Assembly: GCA_012032575.1 (NCBI GenBank)
Contig: JAAUSP010000122.1
Span: 1 to 15,591 of the forward strand
Length of the DNA stretch: 15,591 nt
From: Anaerolineales bacterium
GTDB taxonomy: Bacteria; Chloroflexota; Anaerolineae; 4572-78; J111
Direction: 5' to 3'
Within the stretch, counting starts at the first letter, position 1. Each line of letters opens with the position of its first letter. Shown here one piece after another: positions 1 through 8,120 of this stretch. The notes beneath the pieces are model-generated. The model saw only the letters and a program-made list of their open reading frames with translations. It was not told where the DNA came from and searched no databases. Both the position numbers and the translations under genes were made by a program.

Positions 1-1
1 C

Positions 2-191
2 GACCTGCCCCGGCAGGATTTCACCCGCCGCTGGATGACGGTTCGGCACTCCGTGCCGGACTTCGTTATTACGTCCCGGCTACAATGAACTCACCCTGAT
101 CACCGTCCGCCTGGCCCCGGACACCCAGCACGATAGCTATGTGTGGGGTGATTTTCAGTTCAGAAATGTGAGGCTGGTGAGAGAAGAGTGA
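2..191 (+). CDS. 3' end of an unrecognised protein gene, broken by a frameshift
   Basis: Two reading frames together look like one protein tail that begins before the window. The frame starting at base 2 reads DLPRQDFTRRWMTVRHS and runs to about base 80. The frame ending at the TGA at 189-191 reads YNELTLITVRLAPDT and later DSYVWGDFQFRNVRL. Joining them needs one base removed (or two added) near 72-83, for example in the CCC run at 75-77. The tail is rich in aromatic and beta-prone residues, as in extracellular beta-sandwich domains, but I do not recognise the family. The stop codon overlaps the left arm of a hairpin at 188-228. The true start and length lie outside the window. Confidence 0.5.
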
Positions 192-233
192 TGCGTGATG
201 CGTAAAGATTTCACGCATCACGCATCACATTTT
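188..233. repeat. Heptad hairpin 1, possible terminator
   Basis: Perfect 16-bp inverted repeat, 188-203 against 213-228, with a 9-nt loop. The left arm is two copies of GTGATGC plus GT. The right arm is two copies of ACGCATC followed by ACATTTT, so the period is 7 bp. The TTTT at 230-233 follows the stem directly, so the element may terminate the upstream gene. The rest of the gap to the Nudix gene (234-312) holds nothing I recognise beyond an 8-bp direct repeat GCCTACGG. Confidence 0.75.
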
Positions 234-312
234 AATTATGTCCCTGAGGTTGCCTACGGTTTTCGATGACCGAGTCCTTCTTCGCCTACGGCACATTACA
301 TTAATCCTGGGT

Positions 313-801
313 TTAGATCAAACTATACCCCCAACTCACCGGCCGGCCCCTATCATAGGGCATCACGCCGTGAAACTGGCGGGGATCGTCGCCAAAGACG
401 AGGGGTAAAAAATAGCGGTCGCCTTCCCACAACGGCAGTTCCAGGATTCGCTCGACCGGAACCCAGGAAAGCGTCCCTTCGGGGTTTTCGCTGAGGGGTG
501 TCCCGGAAAAACGGTCAATCCGAAAGATAAAACCAAACCAATCTTCGCCGTTTTTGCCAAAACCCGGCCAACTGATGGTGCCGCGCAGCAAAATTTCCTC
601 GCACTCGATCCCCGCTTCTTCGCGGATTTCACGCCGCAGCCCGGCGACAATGTCCTCATCGGGCTGTAATTTGCCGCCCAGCCCGTTGTATTTGCCCAGG
701 TGAAGGTCGCCGGGGCGGATGTTGCGGTGGATCAGCAGCGTCTCCCGGCCATCGGGTGACATGATATACGCGAGCGTAGCCAGGATGGGAGTGTAGGGCA
801 T
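313..801 (-). CDS. Nudix hydrolase, MutT/MTH1-like (probable 8-oxo-dGTP diphosphatase)
   Basis: A 162-residue single-domain Nudix protein. The Nudix box is complete: GKLQPDE, seven residues, then REIREEAGI, matching Gx5Ex7REUxEExGU. These residues bind the metal and catalyse hydrolysis of nucleoside diphosphate derivatives. The segment before it (HRNIRPGDLHLGKYNGLGGK) resembles the MTH1/YtkD branch, which sanitises oxidised purine nucleoside triphosphates; the exact substrate is inferred. The ATG start is supported by GGAGG at 810-814 with 8-nt spacing. The gene is divergent from the ABC-F gene. A possible minus-strand promoter (-10 TATACT at 883-888, -35 TTTACG at 906-911, 17-bp spacer) falls inside the heptad array between them. 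There is no frame disruption. Confidence 0.88.
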   Translation of the reverse strand: MPYTPILATLAYIMSPDGRETLLIHRNIRPGDLHLGKYNGLGGKLQPDEDIVAGLRREIREEAGIECEEILLRGTISWPGFGKNGEDWFGFIFRIDRFSGTPLSENPEGTLSWVPVERILELPLWEGDRYFLPLVFGDDPRQFHGVMPYDRGRPVSWGYSLI

Positions 802-834
802 AGAGTTTTCCTCCGCAAATAGACGCGATAACTC

Positions 835-879
835 GTGAGGCGAAGAGCTGAAAAGATTCCTCGCCTCTTCGCTTCATCC
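835..879. repeat. Imperfect hairpin sharing a 21-bp word with 9557-9577
   Basis: The left arm at 835-847 pairs with 865-877 over 13 bp, with two G-T pairs. The right half, 859-879, matches 9557-9577 in 20 of 21 positions; the only difference is C/T at position 873. The element lies in the leader of the Nudix gene, between divergent genes. Confidence 0.65.
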
Positions 880-888
880 GCTAGTATA

Positions 889-930
889 AAACGTAAAACG
901 TGAAACGTAAAACCTGTAACCTGAAACAGG
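889..930. repeat. Six degenerate 7-bp tandem repeats
   Basis: Six heptamers follow one another without a gap. Copies 1 and 3 are AAACGTA, copy 2 is AAACGTG, copy 4 is AAACCTG, and copies 5 and 6 are further diverged (TAACCTG, AAACAGG). The last three units can fold weakly (CCTGT against ACAGG). The array sits in the divergent Nudix/ABC-F intergenic region. Confidence 0.75.
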
Positions 931-979
931 GTTGGCTTGTGCAGAACATCGGCGAATGGTAGAATTGAAATGAGTTGTG

Positions 980-985
980 TATAAT
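980..985 (+). promoter_or_regulatory. Candidate -10 element of the ABC-F gene
   Basis: A consensus TATAAT hexamer lies 29 bases before the ATG at 1015. No good -35 hexamer stands 16-18 bp upstream, so the call rests on the -10 and its position alone. Confidence 0.35.
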
Positions 986-1014
986 GTACGCCATCTTTTA
1001 AGATTAGATTGAGT

Positions 1015-2921
1015 ATGACAGTTCTGACCACCCACAATCTGGGCAAACATTATGGGGCGCAAGATATTTTTGAGGGCCTGACGTTATCGGTTAACCAGGG
1101 GGATCGAATTGCCCTGGTCGGGCCGAACGGCGAGGGCAAAACCACCCTGCTGCGGATTCTGGCCGGGCTGGAGCAGCCTTCGGCGGGCGCGGTGCATAAG
1201 GCCAAGGGGTTAAAGCTGGGCTATCTGGAGCAGCATCCTTCGCTGATCTCAACCGGCGGCGTCTTGTGGGAGCTGGCCTTGAGCGCCTTTGCCGAGCTGC
1301 GGCAGCAGGAAGTCGCCCTGCATGATCTGGCATCAGCCCTGGCCGCCGAAACCGACGAGGCCCGTCACCAGCAGTTGCTGGACCAGTATGGCGAAGCCGA
1401 AGCCCGGTTTGACCACGCCGGTGGTTACATCTATGAACAAACCACCGAACAGGTGTTGACCGGCCTGGCCTTCAAACGCGAAGACTTTGCCATGCCCCTG
1501 GACCGGCTGAGCGGCGGCCAGCAGAGCCGCGCTCACCTGGCCCATTTGCTCTTGAAACAGCCCGATTTATTGCTGTTGGACGAGCCGACCAACCACCTGG
1601 ATTTGGCCTCGGTGGAGTGGCTGGAGAATTATCTCAAAAGCTGGCCGGGCGCGATTATCGCTGTTTCGCACGACCGCTACTTTTTGGATGAAGTGTCCAC
1701 CCGGGTTTGGGAAATGCTCTTTGGCAAAATTGAGGGGTATCGTGGCAACTATTCCCATTATGTGCAGCAGCGCGAGGAGCGGTTCGAGCGGCGGCAAAAG
1801 GAATACCAGACGCAGCAGGAATTTATTGCCAAAGAAGAAGAGTTCATCCGGCGCAATTTGGCCGGCCAACGCACCCGCGAAGCCCAGGGGCGGCGCACTC
1901 GGCTGGAGCGGATGGAAAAGCTGGACCGGCCCATCGAGCACAAAACGCTCAAGCTGTCGCTGCAAACCACCCTGCGCTCCGGCGATCTGGTGCTGGCCAC
2001 GCATGAGCTGGTAGTCGGATATCCCGACGGACCCCCGCTCTTTACCTGTCCCGATTTGGACATCCGGCGCGGCCAGCGGATTGCTTTGCTGGGACCGAAC
2101 GGGGCCGGCAAAACCACATTTATCAAGACCATTCTGGGACAGGTCAAACCCAAAGGCGGGGCCATCCGCTTTGGGGCCGGGGTGGAAATTGGCTACTTTG
2201 CCCAGACTCAGGCCAGCCTCAACCTGGATGCCAGCATTTTGGACGAAATCTTGTCGGTGCAAAACCTGCCCATTGGCGAGGCCCGTAATTATTTGGGCCG
2301 CTTTCTCTTTTCCGGCGACGATGTTTTTAAGCCGATTGGGGCGCTGTCGGGCGGGGAGCGCAGCCGGGTCGCTCTGGCCAAGCTCACCCTGACCGGCTCC
2401 AATTTTCTGATCCTCGACGAGCCGACCAATCATTTGGATATTCCGTCGCAGGAGAATTTGGAGAACGTGCTGAACAACTTCAGCGGCACCATCCTGCTGG
2501 TTTCGCACGACCGCTATTTTGTGGACGCGCTGGCCACCCACACCTGGGCGCTGGAACCGGAAAGCAAATCGGTGACCGTGATCGAGGGCGGCTACAGTGC
2601 TTATCTGGCTGAACGCGAAAGCCAGAAAAGCGAGGCCGCCGGCGGCACCAACGGGTCAACCCCCAAATCAACCAGCCAGGCCAGCCGCGAACAAAGCAAA
2701 GCTGAAAAACGAGCCAATGAAAAAAAGCGCGCCAAATTGCCGAAATCGAGAGCATGATTGCCGCGACTGAAACCCATCTGGCTGAACTGGCCCGCAAATT
2801 AGAAGCAGCCAGTCAGGCCCAGGATGTTGCCCAACTGCAACAACTGGGCCAGGATTATCAAACCACCGAAGCCAAACTGGAAGAGCTACTGACCCAGTGG
2901 ACTGAATTGGAAACAGCTTAA
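1015..2921 (+). CDS. ABC-F family ATPase (ribosome-associated, Uup/YdiF-like), one apparent base deletion
   Basis: Soluble protein with two ABC ATPase domains and no membrane segments, the hallmark of ABC-F factors that act on the ribosomal E site in translation or antibiotic protection. Domain 1: Walker A GPNGEGKT (about residues 36-43), signature LSGGQQSR (165-172), Walker B LLLLDEPTNHLD (185-196). A charged linker of about 80 residues follows. Domain 2: GPNGAGKT (about 360), LSGGERSR (444-451), LDEPTNHLD (467-475). The frame breaks in an A run at 2720-2726 and stops at 2757. Adding one A restores a C-terminal coiled coil (EIESMIAATE ... ELLTQWTELETA) ending at 2921, for 635 residues, a normal family length. 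The start is ATG 1015 rather than TTG 1009; neither has a strong Shine-Dalgarno. The cellular target is not deducible. Confidence 0.9.
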
Positions 2922-2987
2922 AATAAGAGATGAGAAATAAGAAATGAGAAAGACAGTTGCCTCTTATTTCTAAATTCTTATTTCTTG
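2921..2987. repeat. Heptad hairpin 3, after the ABC-F gene
   Basis: The left side is five 7-bp units from 2921 to 2955, alternating types such as AAATAAG (2921 and 2935) and AAATGAG (2942). The right side has CTTATTT at 2963 and 2977 with CTAAATT between them. Perfect complementary stretches are 2933-2943 with 2975-2985 (11 bp) and 2921-2929 with 2961-2969 (9 bp). The array starts on the last base of the ABC-F stop codon and ends just before the coaE Shine-Dalgarno. Confidence 0.75.
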
Positions 2988-3000
2988 GGGAGATGAGATT

Positions 3001-4167
3001 ATGGCAGAAAAAATTGTCATCGGATTAACCGGCAACATTGCCACCGGCAAAAGTCTGGTCATGCGGATGCTGCAAGAGTTGGGCGCAGGGGCCATTGATG
3101 CCGACAAGTTAGTTCACGAAGCGATGGCTCCGGGCGGGCCGGCCTATCGAGCCATTGTCGAAGAGTTTGGCAAGTTCATGGTGGACGACCACAGCGGCCA
3201 GATCAATCGAGAGCGCCTGGGCCGCCTGGCTTTTGCTGTGCCGGAAGCGATGGCTCGACTGGAAGCCATCACCCATCCGGTGGTACGCCAGGAGATTATG
3301 GCCCGGATCAAAAACAATCCGGCTCCGGTGGTGGTAGTTGAGGCCATCAAGCTGTTTGAGTCAGGTTTGACGGAGCATTGCCAGTCAACCTGGGTGGTGA
3401 CGGCCTCGCCGGAGATCCAGCTAAGGCGGCTGGTCGAGCGGCGCAAAATGCCGGCCGAACAAGCCCAGCAGCGGATCAAGGCTCAATCGCCCCAGGAAGA
3501 AAAGGCAGCCAAAGCCAATGTAGTAATTGACAACAGCGGCGAACTGGCCAAAACCTGGGCGTTTGTCAAGAAGCAGTATACCGCTCTGTTGGATGGCCAA
3601 ACCGGCGCAAGCCAGCCGGCTGTGGTCGAACCCGTAGCAGCACCGCAAGCTAAATCCGCCGACGAGGTCAAAGTGACTGAAATTACCATTCGCCGGGCCA
3701 AACGACAAGATTTGGAAGCCATGACCAGTTTGATGTCTTCGGCCACAAAAGGGGCCATCAACCCGGATTTGAGCCAGATGATGGAGTCTCTTTTCACCCG
3801 GGCTTACATTGTAGCCACGGCTGGCGATTACGTGGTCGGGGTGGCCGGCTGGCAAACCGAAAATTTGATTGCCGGCTTGCAGGATTTTTATGTTTTGCGC
3901 GATGACCTGTGGGCCAATGTCGGCCAGCAAATGCTGGATATGATCCACGATGAGGTCAACAAGCTCTCGTGCGAAGTGGCTATAGCGTTTGTTTTGAACC
4001 CGGCCGGCTCCAAACCCATTGAATTTTTTGAAAACCAGGGGTATGAACAAGCCCAGGGTAAAGATTTGGGGTACATGTGGAAAGATGCCGCCAAAGAATG
4101 GCAGCCGGAAAACAGCGTACTGCTCTACAAAAAGCTGCGCGAGCAGCGGATTATGGTGCCGATGTAA
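3001..4167 (+). CDS. coaE: Dephospho-CoA kinase fused to a C-terminal GNAT-like domain
   Basis: 388 residues, about twice the usual CoaE length. Residues 1 to about 200 are dephospho-CoA kinase, which phosphorylates the ribose 3'-OH of dephospho-CoA in the last step of CoA synthesis. The P-loop is GLTGNIATGKS (8-18), followed by the IDADKLVHEAM segment and the lid region with RLVERRKMPAEQAQQRI. A Pro/Ala-rich linker (about 201-222) leads to residues 225-388, which have the order of a GNAT fold (EITIRRAKRQDLEAM, then FFENQGYEQ). The usual acetyl-CoA pyrophosphate loop (Q/R-x-x-G-x-G/A) is replaced by LRDDLWANVGQQML, so this half may bind CoA compounds without acetyltransferase activity. The fusion is one uninterrupted frame. 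ATG 3001 is preceded by GGGGAG at 2987-2992. CoaE is certain; the role of the second domain is inferred. Confidence 0.9.
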   Translation: MAEKIVIGLTGNIATGKSLVMRMLQELGAGAIDADKLVHEAMAPGGPAYRAIVEEFGKFMVDDHSGQINRERLGRLAFAVPEAMARLEAITHPVVRQEIMARIKNNPAPVVVVEAIKLFESGLTEHCQSTWVVTASPEIQLRRLVERRKMPAEQAQQRIKAQSPQEEKAAKANVVIDNSGELAKTWAFVKKQYTALLDGQTGASQPAVVEPVAAPQAKSADEVKVTEITIRRAKRQDLEAMTSLMSSATKGAINPDLSQMMESLFTRAYIVATAGDYVVGVAGWQTENLIAGLQDFYVLRDDLWANVGQQMLDMIHDEVNKLSCEVAIAFVLNPAGSKPIEFFENQGYEQAQGKDLGYMWKDAAKEWQPENSVLLYKKLREQRIMVPM

Positions 4168-4169
4168 TT

Positions 4170-4227
4170 GACCGAAGACCGGGGACGGAGGATCAGGGCT
4201 AGCTATCCGGTCTCCTGTCTCCGGTCC
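4170..4227. repeat. Heptad hairpin 4
   Basis: Four 7-bp units run from 4170 to 4197, for example GACCGAA and GACCGGG. Three run from 4207 to 4227, for example CCGGTCT and CCTGTCT. Arms 4177-4192 and 4211-4226 pair over 16 positions: 12 Watson-Crick, 3 G-T and 1 mismatch. It separates coaE from the small membrane-protein gene. Confidence 0.7.
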
Positions 4228-4261
4228 TGATAAAATCAAGTAAAATGATACGGAGAAACTG

Positions 4262-4519
4262 ATGGGCGCACTCAAAAAAATTACGAGCGAGCATCCACAA
4301 ATCACCTCGTGGATTGTGCTGGCGATTGGGATGGTTATCATTTTGGTCTGGTCGGCCTGGGACGTGGGCTTTACTCCGGGCCAATGGACAGCCCTGGTGA
4401 TTACAACAATCCTTTTGGCCGGAGCTTGTGTCTGGATCATCGGCTGGGAGGATGATGAGGACGAGGCCCAGGTTGAGTCGGTGCAGACCGAGGCTGAGGC
4501 CAAGGAGAGTCAGTTATAA
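4262..4519 (+). CDS. Small membrane protein, two transmembrane helices, acidic tail
   Basis: 85 residues with no family I recognise. Two hydrophobic helices (about 15-33 and 43-62) are joined by a short loop (DVGFTPGQW). A strongly acidic tail follows (EDDEDEAQVESVQTEAEAKE). A Lys pair near the N-terminus (KK at 5-6) and the acidic C-terminus do not settle the topology. The ATG has GGAG at 4251-4254, with 7-nt spacing, and the frame is intact. It sits alone between two heptad hairpins, so it is probably its own transcription unit. Function unknown. Confidence 0.7.
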   Translation: MGALKKITSEHPQITSWIVLAIGMVIILVWSAWDVGFTPGQWTALVITTILLAGACVWIIGWEDDEDEAQVESVQTEAEAKESQL

Positions 4520-4530
4520 CCACTGTGTCA

Positions 4531-4571
4531 GGAGATTAGAGATTGGAGATTAGAGAGCATTAATCTCCAAT
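4531..4571. repeat. Heptad hairpin 5
   Basis: Units GGAGATT (4531), AGAGATT (4538) and GGAGATT (4545) follow one another. The stem pairs 4542-4552 with 4561-4571, 11 perfect bp with an 8-nt loop. It lies between the small membrane-protein gene and the carbonic anhydrase gene and is followed by a short T-rich stretch (4571-4578), so it may also terminate transcription. Confidence 0.75.
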
Positions 4572-4600
4572 TTGTTTTAACAAGATCAAGGAGATAGGCT

Positions 4601-5256
4601 ATGTCCCCAGTAGAACAGTTATTAGCAAATAACCACGCCTGGGCTGCCGAGATGGTTGCCGCCGACCCCACTTTTTTCAGAAGCTGTCAGAGCAGCAAAC
4701 ACCGGATTATCTCTGGATTGGCTGCTCGGATAGCCGGGTTCCCTCCACCCAATTGGTTGACCTTCTGCCCGGCGAAATGTTTGTTCATCGTAATGTAGCT
4801 AACGTGGTGGTTCATACGGATTTGAATTGTTTGTCGGTGCTTCATTTTGCCGTGGACGCGCTTCAGATTAAGGATATTATTGTCTGCGGACACTACGGCT
4901 GCGGGGGAGTCAAGTCAGCTTTTAAGAATTACAAGTTCGGTCTGATTGATAACTGGCTGCGCCACGTCCAGGATGTGCATCGCAAACACGCCGAGCTTTT
5001 GGCCAGGTACGCTGATGAAGAGGATCAGCTTGACCGTTTGTGTGAACTAAATGTGATTGAGCAGGTGGTCAATGTAAGCCAGACCACCATTGTGCAGCAG
5101 GCCTGGGAACGAGGGCAGTCTTTGGCCGTACACGGCTTGATTTATGGGTTGGCAAATGGACTTTTACAGGATTTGCAGATTTGTGTTACCAGCCCTGAGA
5201 CACTGAACGAGCAGTACGAGCGTGCCATCGCTAAAATTAAGCACCGGGTGAGTTAA
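4601..5256 (+). CDS. Beta-class carbonic anhydrase, one apparent base deletion
   Basis: Interconverts CO2 and bicarbonate in the cytoplasm, using zinc. The N-terminal frame from ATG 4601 (AAGGAG at 4588-4593, 7-nt spacing) reads MSPVEQLLANNHAWAAEM and then loses the family sequence at the T run 4672-4677. Adding one T gives FFQKLSEQQTPDYLWIGCSDSRVP. Zinc ligands are visible: Cys and Asp of the CSDSR motif, then His and Cys of CGHYGCGG. The rest (GEMFVHRNVAN, RLCELNVIEQV, AVHGLIYGLANG) is full-length and typical of the Can-like branch; the restored protein has 218 residues. The second frame alone would lack the first zinc ligands, so the break is more likely a read error than a short isoform. 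A terminator overlaps the stop codon. Confidence 0.92.
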
Positions 5257-5277
5257 GCACACCACCCGTTATTTTTT
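5245..5277 (+). terminator. Rho-independent terminator of the carbonic anhydrase gene
   Basis: Stem CGGGTG (5245-5250) with CACCCG (5263-5268), a 12-nt loop, then TTATTTTTT. It overlaps the carbonic anhydrase stop codon and the end of the convergent lipoprotein gene. Confidence 0.6.
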
Positions 5278-5905
5278 ACTCGGCTTTCTTTTTATCCCCG
5301 GCGAAATTGCTGTCCCGCTGGCTCAATTCCCAATACACCCGGCCAATATCTTCCAGCAGCACGGGCGGCTCATTCCCCGGCGTCCAGAAAAAGCGAGCGC
5401 TCTGAAAATCCTGGGTCAAGCGGCCTGTCTCCAAAAACGGTTCGCTGATGGGCAGGCCAAACCGCACCGAACCGCCATACGTATCGAAATAGCGCAAAAA
5501 GTCGCCGCTGACGGTGTGACCGGATTCGGGAAAATAGCGCCGATGGTCCCAATCGGCGCGGGGAATTAATTCGGGCGGAAGAGGCGGGCGACGGCGCTGC
5601 AACAACTCGCCCAGCCAACCGACAGTAATGCGATAAGCTGGCTCATTCTCAGGGTGTCTTTCCAGGCGGCCCTTCTCGAAATACTGCACCGTCCAGCCAT
5701 CTACCACCAATTCCTCAGTCAGCGGATATCCCAGGCTTTCTACGCCGCCATAAACGTTATAAAAACGCCAAAAATCGCCCTGCACCGTATAACCGGTTTC
5801 AACAAAGTAATGCGACTCCGTTTCATCCGCGCCGGAAATTGGTTGGCTCTGACAGGCAGCCAGCAGCCAAATTATGATAACAGCAATAAGTGCTTTTACT
5901 TTCAA
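5276..5905 (-). CDS. Lipoprotein with two LGFP-like repeats
   Basis: About 209 residues. A lipoprotein signal peptide (basic start MKVK, hydrophobic core, lipobox LAAC with Cys18) points to lipid anchoring at the outer face of the membrane. Two similar segments follow, about residues 32-65 and 121-155. They share Tyr-Phe-x-Glu-(Thr/Ser)-Gly-(Tyr/His)-Thr-Val-x-Gly-Asp-Phe, then Tyr-Gly-Gly and Gly-(Tyr/Leu)-Pro. Such repeats are common in secreted Chloroflexota proteins and resemble LGFP-type cell-surface repeats; their ligand is unknown. The TTG at 5903-5905 is preferred over the TTG at 5909-5911, because AAGG then lies 6 nt upstream instead of touching the start. The gene converges on carbonic anhydrase. 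Confidence 0.75.
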   Translation of the reverse strand: MKVKALIAVIIIWLLAACQSQPISGADETESHYFVETGYTVQGDFWRFYNVYGGVESLGYPLTEELVVDGWTVQYFEKGRLERHPENEPAYRITVGWLGELLQRRRPPLPPELIPRADWDHRRYFPESGHTVSGDFLRYFDTYGGSVRFGLPISEPFLETGRLTQDFQSARFFWTPGNEPPVLLEDIGRVYWELSQRDSNFAGDKKKAE

Positions 5906-5996
5906 TGACAACCTTCACTTGCGGCGGTCAGCCATCATTCCCCCGCCTAGTCTACCAGAAGGCAAATTCCGGCGCAATATCAGCGGCCTGCGGCAT

Positions 5997-6024
5997 GTGA
6001 CAAGTTTGCAGAAAATGTTATAAT
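5997..6024 (+). promoter_or_regulatory. Promoter of the double-GNAT gene
   Basis: -35 GTGACA (5997-6002), 16-bp spacer, -10 consensus TATAAT (6019-6024). The expected start of transcription, about 7 bases after the -10, falls at 6031-6032, which is the ATG itself. Confidence 0.65.
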
Positions 6025-6031
6025 TTGTAGG

Positions 6032-7047
6032 ATGGCAGTCATAGCCCGCTCTCGAACTCAATCTTTTGGCCTGCGCCCCATGGACCCCTTGAAGGATTTG
6101 CGCGGGGTAGCTAATCTCATCGAAGAGGCCTTTGCCGACGATTTGGATCGCTCCGGCCAAAGCGCTCTGCGAGAACTGCGCTGGTTGAGCTATATGAAAC
6201 CCATTTTGTGGTGGATGGTCGTATTCAGCTCCGACCACAACGATTTTTTATCGGGGTTTGTATGGGAAGAAGATCGTAAAATTGTCGGCAATATTACGGT
6301 CAATCGCACTGCGCCCGGCTCGCGGCGCTGGCTGATTAGCAATTTGGCCGTGGCCAAAAATTATCGGGGGCGCAGCATTGCCCGTGGGTTGATGTATACC
6401 GGAATAGAACTGGTTAAAGAATATAACGGCACATCGGTGTCGCTGCAAGTCCGTTCTGATAACGCCCCGGCCAAACACCTGTACGATACTCTCAATTTCA
6501 GAGAAATTTCAGGGACAACTTATCTGCGGCTCAACCGTATTCCCCGGATAGAACGGCAGGACATACCTCCCTTGCCTAAAGATGTCACCCTACGTCCTCG
6601 CCGTTTTGACTCCATTGATGCCCGTCAGTCCTATCAACTGGCCAGCGCCGCTGTTCCCCCTGAAGTTCAAAGAGAGTGGCCGCTGCGCCAGAGTCGTTTT
6701 CGGTTGGATGGCCAGGAGCAGTGGCTTACCAACTTTTTCCACAAGATCGCCGGCGTGGTTCAGCAGTGTACTGGGTGGTGGAGAATGGTCATAGTTTTGT
6801 CGCTACCCTCAACGTTCAACCAGGAGTTTTGGGCAAGCTTCATCAGGTTGAACTCATCGTTCATCCCGATTGGCGGGGTTATCTGGAAAAGCCGCTCATT
6901 GGCCGGGCGCTCAACTACCTGTACCGCTGGCGCAGCACCGGCATTACCCTTAAACACCCGGCGGATCACACCCAGGCCATTCAAGCTTACAAGGAGTGGG
7001 GCTTCGAGGAAAGCCAAACGCTTATCTGGATGAAGCACGATATGTAG
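6032..7047 (+). CDS. Protein with two GNAT acetyltransferase domains, one apparent base deletion
   Basis: Restored length 338 residues. The N-terminal GNAT domain (about 25-170) has a good acetyl-CoA motif, LAVAKNYRGRSIARGLM, and the late motif NAPAKHLYDTLNF. A second GNAT-like half (about 188-338) has VELIVHPDWRGYLEKPLIGRAL and TQAIQAYKEWGF; its pyrophosphate loop is degenerate (RGYLEKPL), so only the first half is likely catalytic. The tandem plan resembles mycothiol synthase, but the substrate cannot be named. The frame breaks at the T run 6734-6738; one more T joins WLTNFF to PQDRRRGSAVYWVVENG. No Shine-Dalgarno precedes ATG 6032, and the promoter position implies a leaderless mRNA. A later ATG at 6080 is possible but also lacks a Shine-Dalgarno. 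Confidence 0.82.
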
Positions 7048-7175
7048 CTGCACCCAGACGAGTAAAAAATAGCTTTTCCGCTTCATTTGGATTATACTGG
7101 CTAACAACGTTGCTTAAAATAATTCGATTTGACTATACAGACTGGGTGAAAGCTCAGTCTTTTCTATGTCAAGTT

Positions 7176-8120
7176 ATGCTAGACCTGTCTATTGTCATTG
7201 TAAACTACAATACCAAGAATTTACTGAGAGATTGTCTCAATTCTATTTACAACAGCTCCGGCCCCTTTCAATTTAAGGTGGTCGTGGTAGACAATGCTTC
7301 GTCCGACAACAGCGCCCAAATGGTTGAAGCGGAATTTCCCCAGGCCCGCCTGGTGAGCAGCCAGATCAATGGCGGCTTTGCCTATGCCAACAATTTGGGC
7401 CTGCGACAGGCAGGTTTCAATGCGGATGGGTCTCCCCAGCCTCACGCTCCCCGCTACGCTTTGCTGCTTAACCCCGATACGGTACTGCCTCCGACCGGGC
7501 TGGCCGAGATGATTACATTTATGGATGCTCATCCTGAAGCAGGTGCGGTCGGACCAAAACTGGTTCTGCCTGATGGACACCTCGATCTGGCTTGCCGTCG
7601 AGCTTTTCCAACCCCGGAGGTCAGTTTTTACCGGATGGTGGGTCTCTCCAAACTCTTTCCACACCACCGTTTGTTTGGCCGGTACAACATGACCTTTGCC
7701 GACCCGGACGAATTAATCGAGGTTGACTCGGTGGTGGGGGCGTTTATGTTGGTTCGCCGGGAAGCGATTGCACATGCCGGCCTGCTGGACGAAACTTATT
7801 TTATGTACGGTGAGGATTTGGATTGGGCCTATCACATCAAAGCCAATGGTTGGAAAATCTATTATAACCCGGCGGTGACGGTGACGCATGTCAAGCGGGC
7901 CGCCAGCCGGCACAGTCCAAAAGCGCAGATGGAATTTTATCGGGCGATGGATATTTTCTACCGGAAGTTTTATGCCAAAAGCACTCCCTTTTGGTTGCAC
8001 AGCCTGGTCATCACTGGCATCAACCTGCCCTGGCGATACTCACAATTGAAATATTTTCTGATCAGCTTGCTAAAAACCTCCAAGCCTAATCAAACGCCTT
8101 CCACGGAGGCCCGGCGATGA
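7176..8120 (+). CDS. Family 2 glycosyltransferase (rhamnosyltransferase-like)
   Basis: 314 residues with a GT-A fold. The start LSIVIVNYNTKNLLRDCLNS and then VVVDNASSDNS are the nucleotide-sugar binding strands. LLNPDT stands at the DxD position that holds the metal. GEDLDWAYHIKANGW is the acceptor-side acidic motif seen in WbbL-like rhamnosyltransferases. It probably adds a sugar to a polyprenol-linked glycan; donor and acceptor are inferred only by similarity. The frame is open back to 6996, but homology begins at ATG 7176. No good Shine-Dalgarno is visible; TATACT (7093-7098) and TATACA (7134-7139) are possible -10 elements with weak -35 partners. Its stop overlaps the next start (ATGA at 8117-8120), so the two genes are translationally coupled. 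Confidence 0.87.
   Translation: MLDLSIVIVNYNTKNLLRDCLNSIYNSSGPFQFKVVVVDNASSDNSAQMVEAEFPQARLVSSQINGGFAYANNLGLRQAGFNADGSPQPHAPRYALLLNPDTVLPPTGLAEMITFMDAHPEAGAVGPKLVLPDGHLDLACRRAFPTPEVSFYRMVGLSKLFPHHRLFGRYNMTFADPDELIEVDSVVGAFMLVRREAIAHAGLLDETYFMYGEDLDWAYHIKANGWKIYYNPAVTVTHVKRAASRHSPKAQMEFYRAMDIFYRKFYAKSTPFWLHSLVITGINLPWRYSQLKYFLISLLKTSKPNQTPSTEARR

Noticed and set aside
889..930. CRISPR array
   Set aside because: The units are 7 bp and contiguous, without spacers; no cas genes are near.
1567..2541. 324-codon open frame on the minus strand
   Set aside because: It lies antisense to the ABC-F gene, whose motifs fix the coding strand; it has no recognisable domain and is a composition shadow.
2720..2726. 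Programmed -1 frameshifting at A7 in the ABC-F gene, or T6 in other genes
   Set aside because: Slippery runs can recode, but eight events of the same sign in six unrelated genes, including G3/C3 and A4 runs that are not slippery, fit read errors better.
3421..4503. 360-codon open frame on the minus strand
   Set aside because: It is antisense to coaE and the small membrane-protein gene and runs across their intergenic hairpin; no domain is visible.
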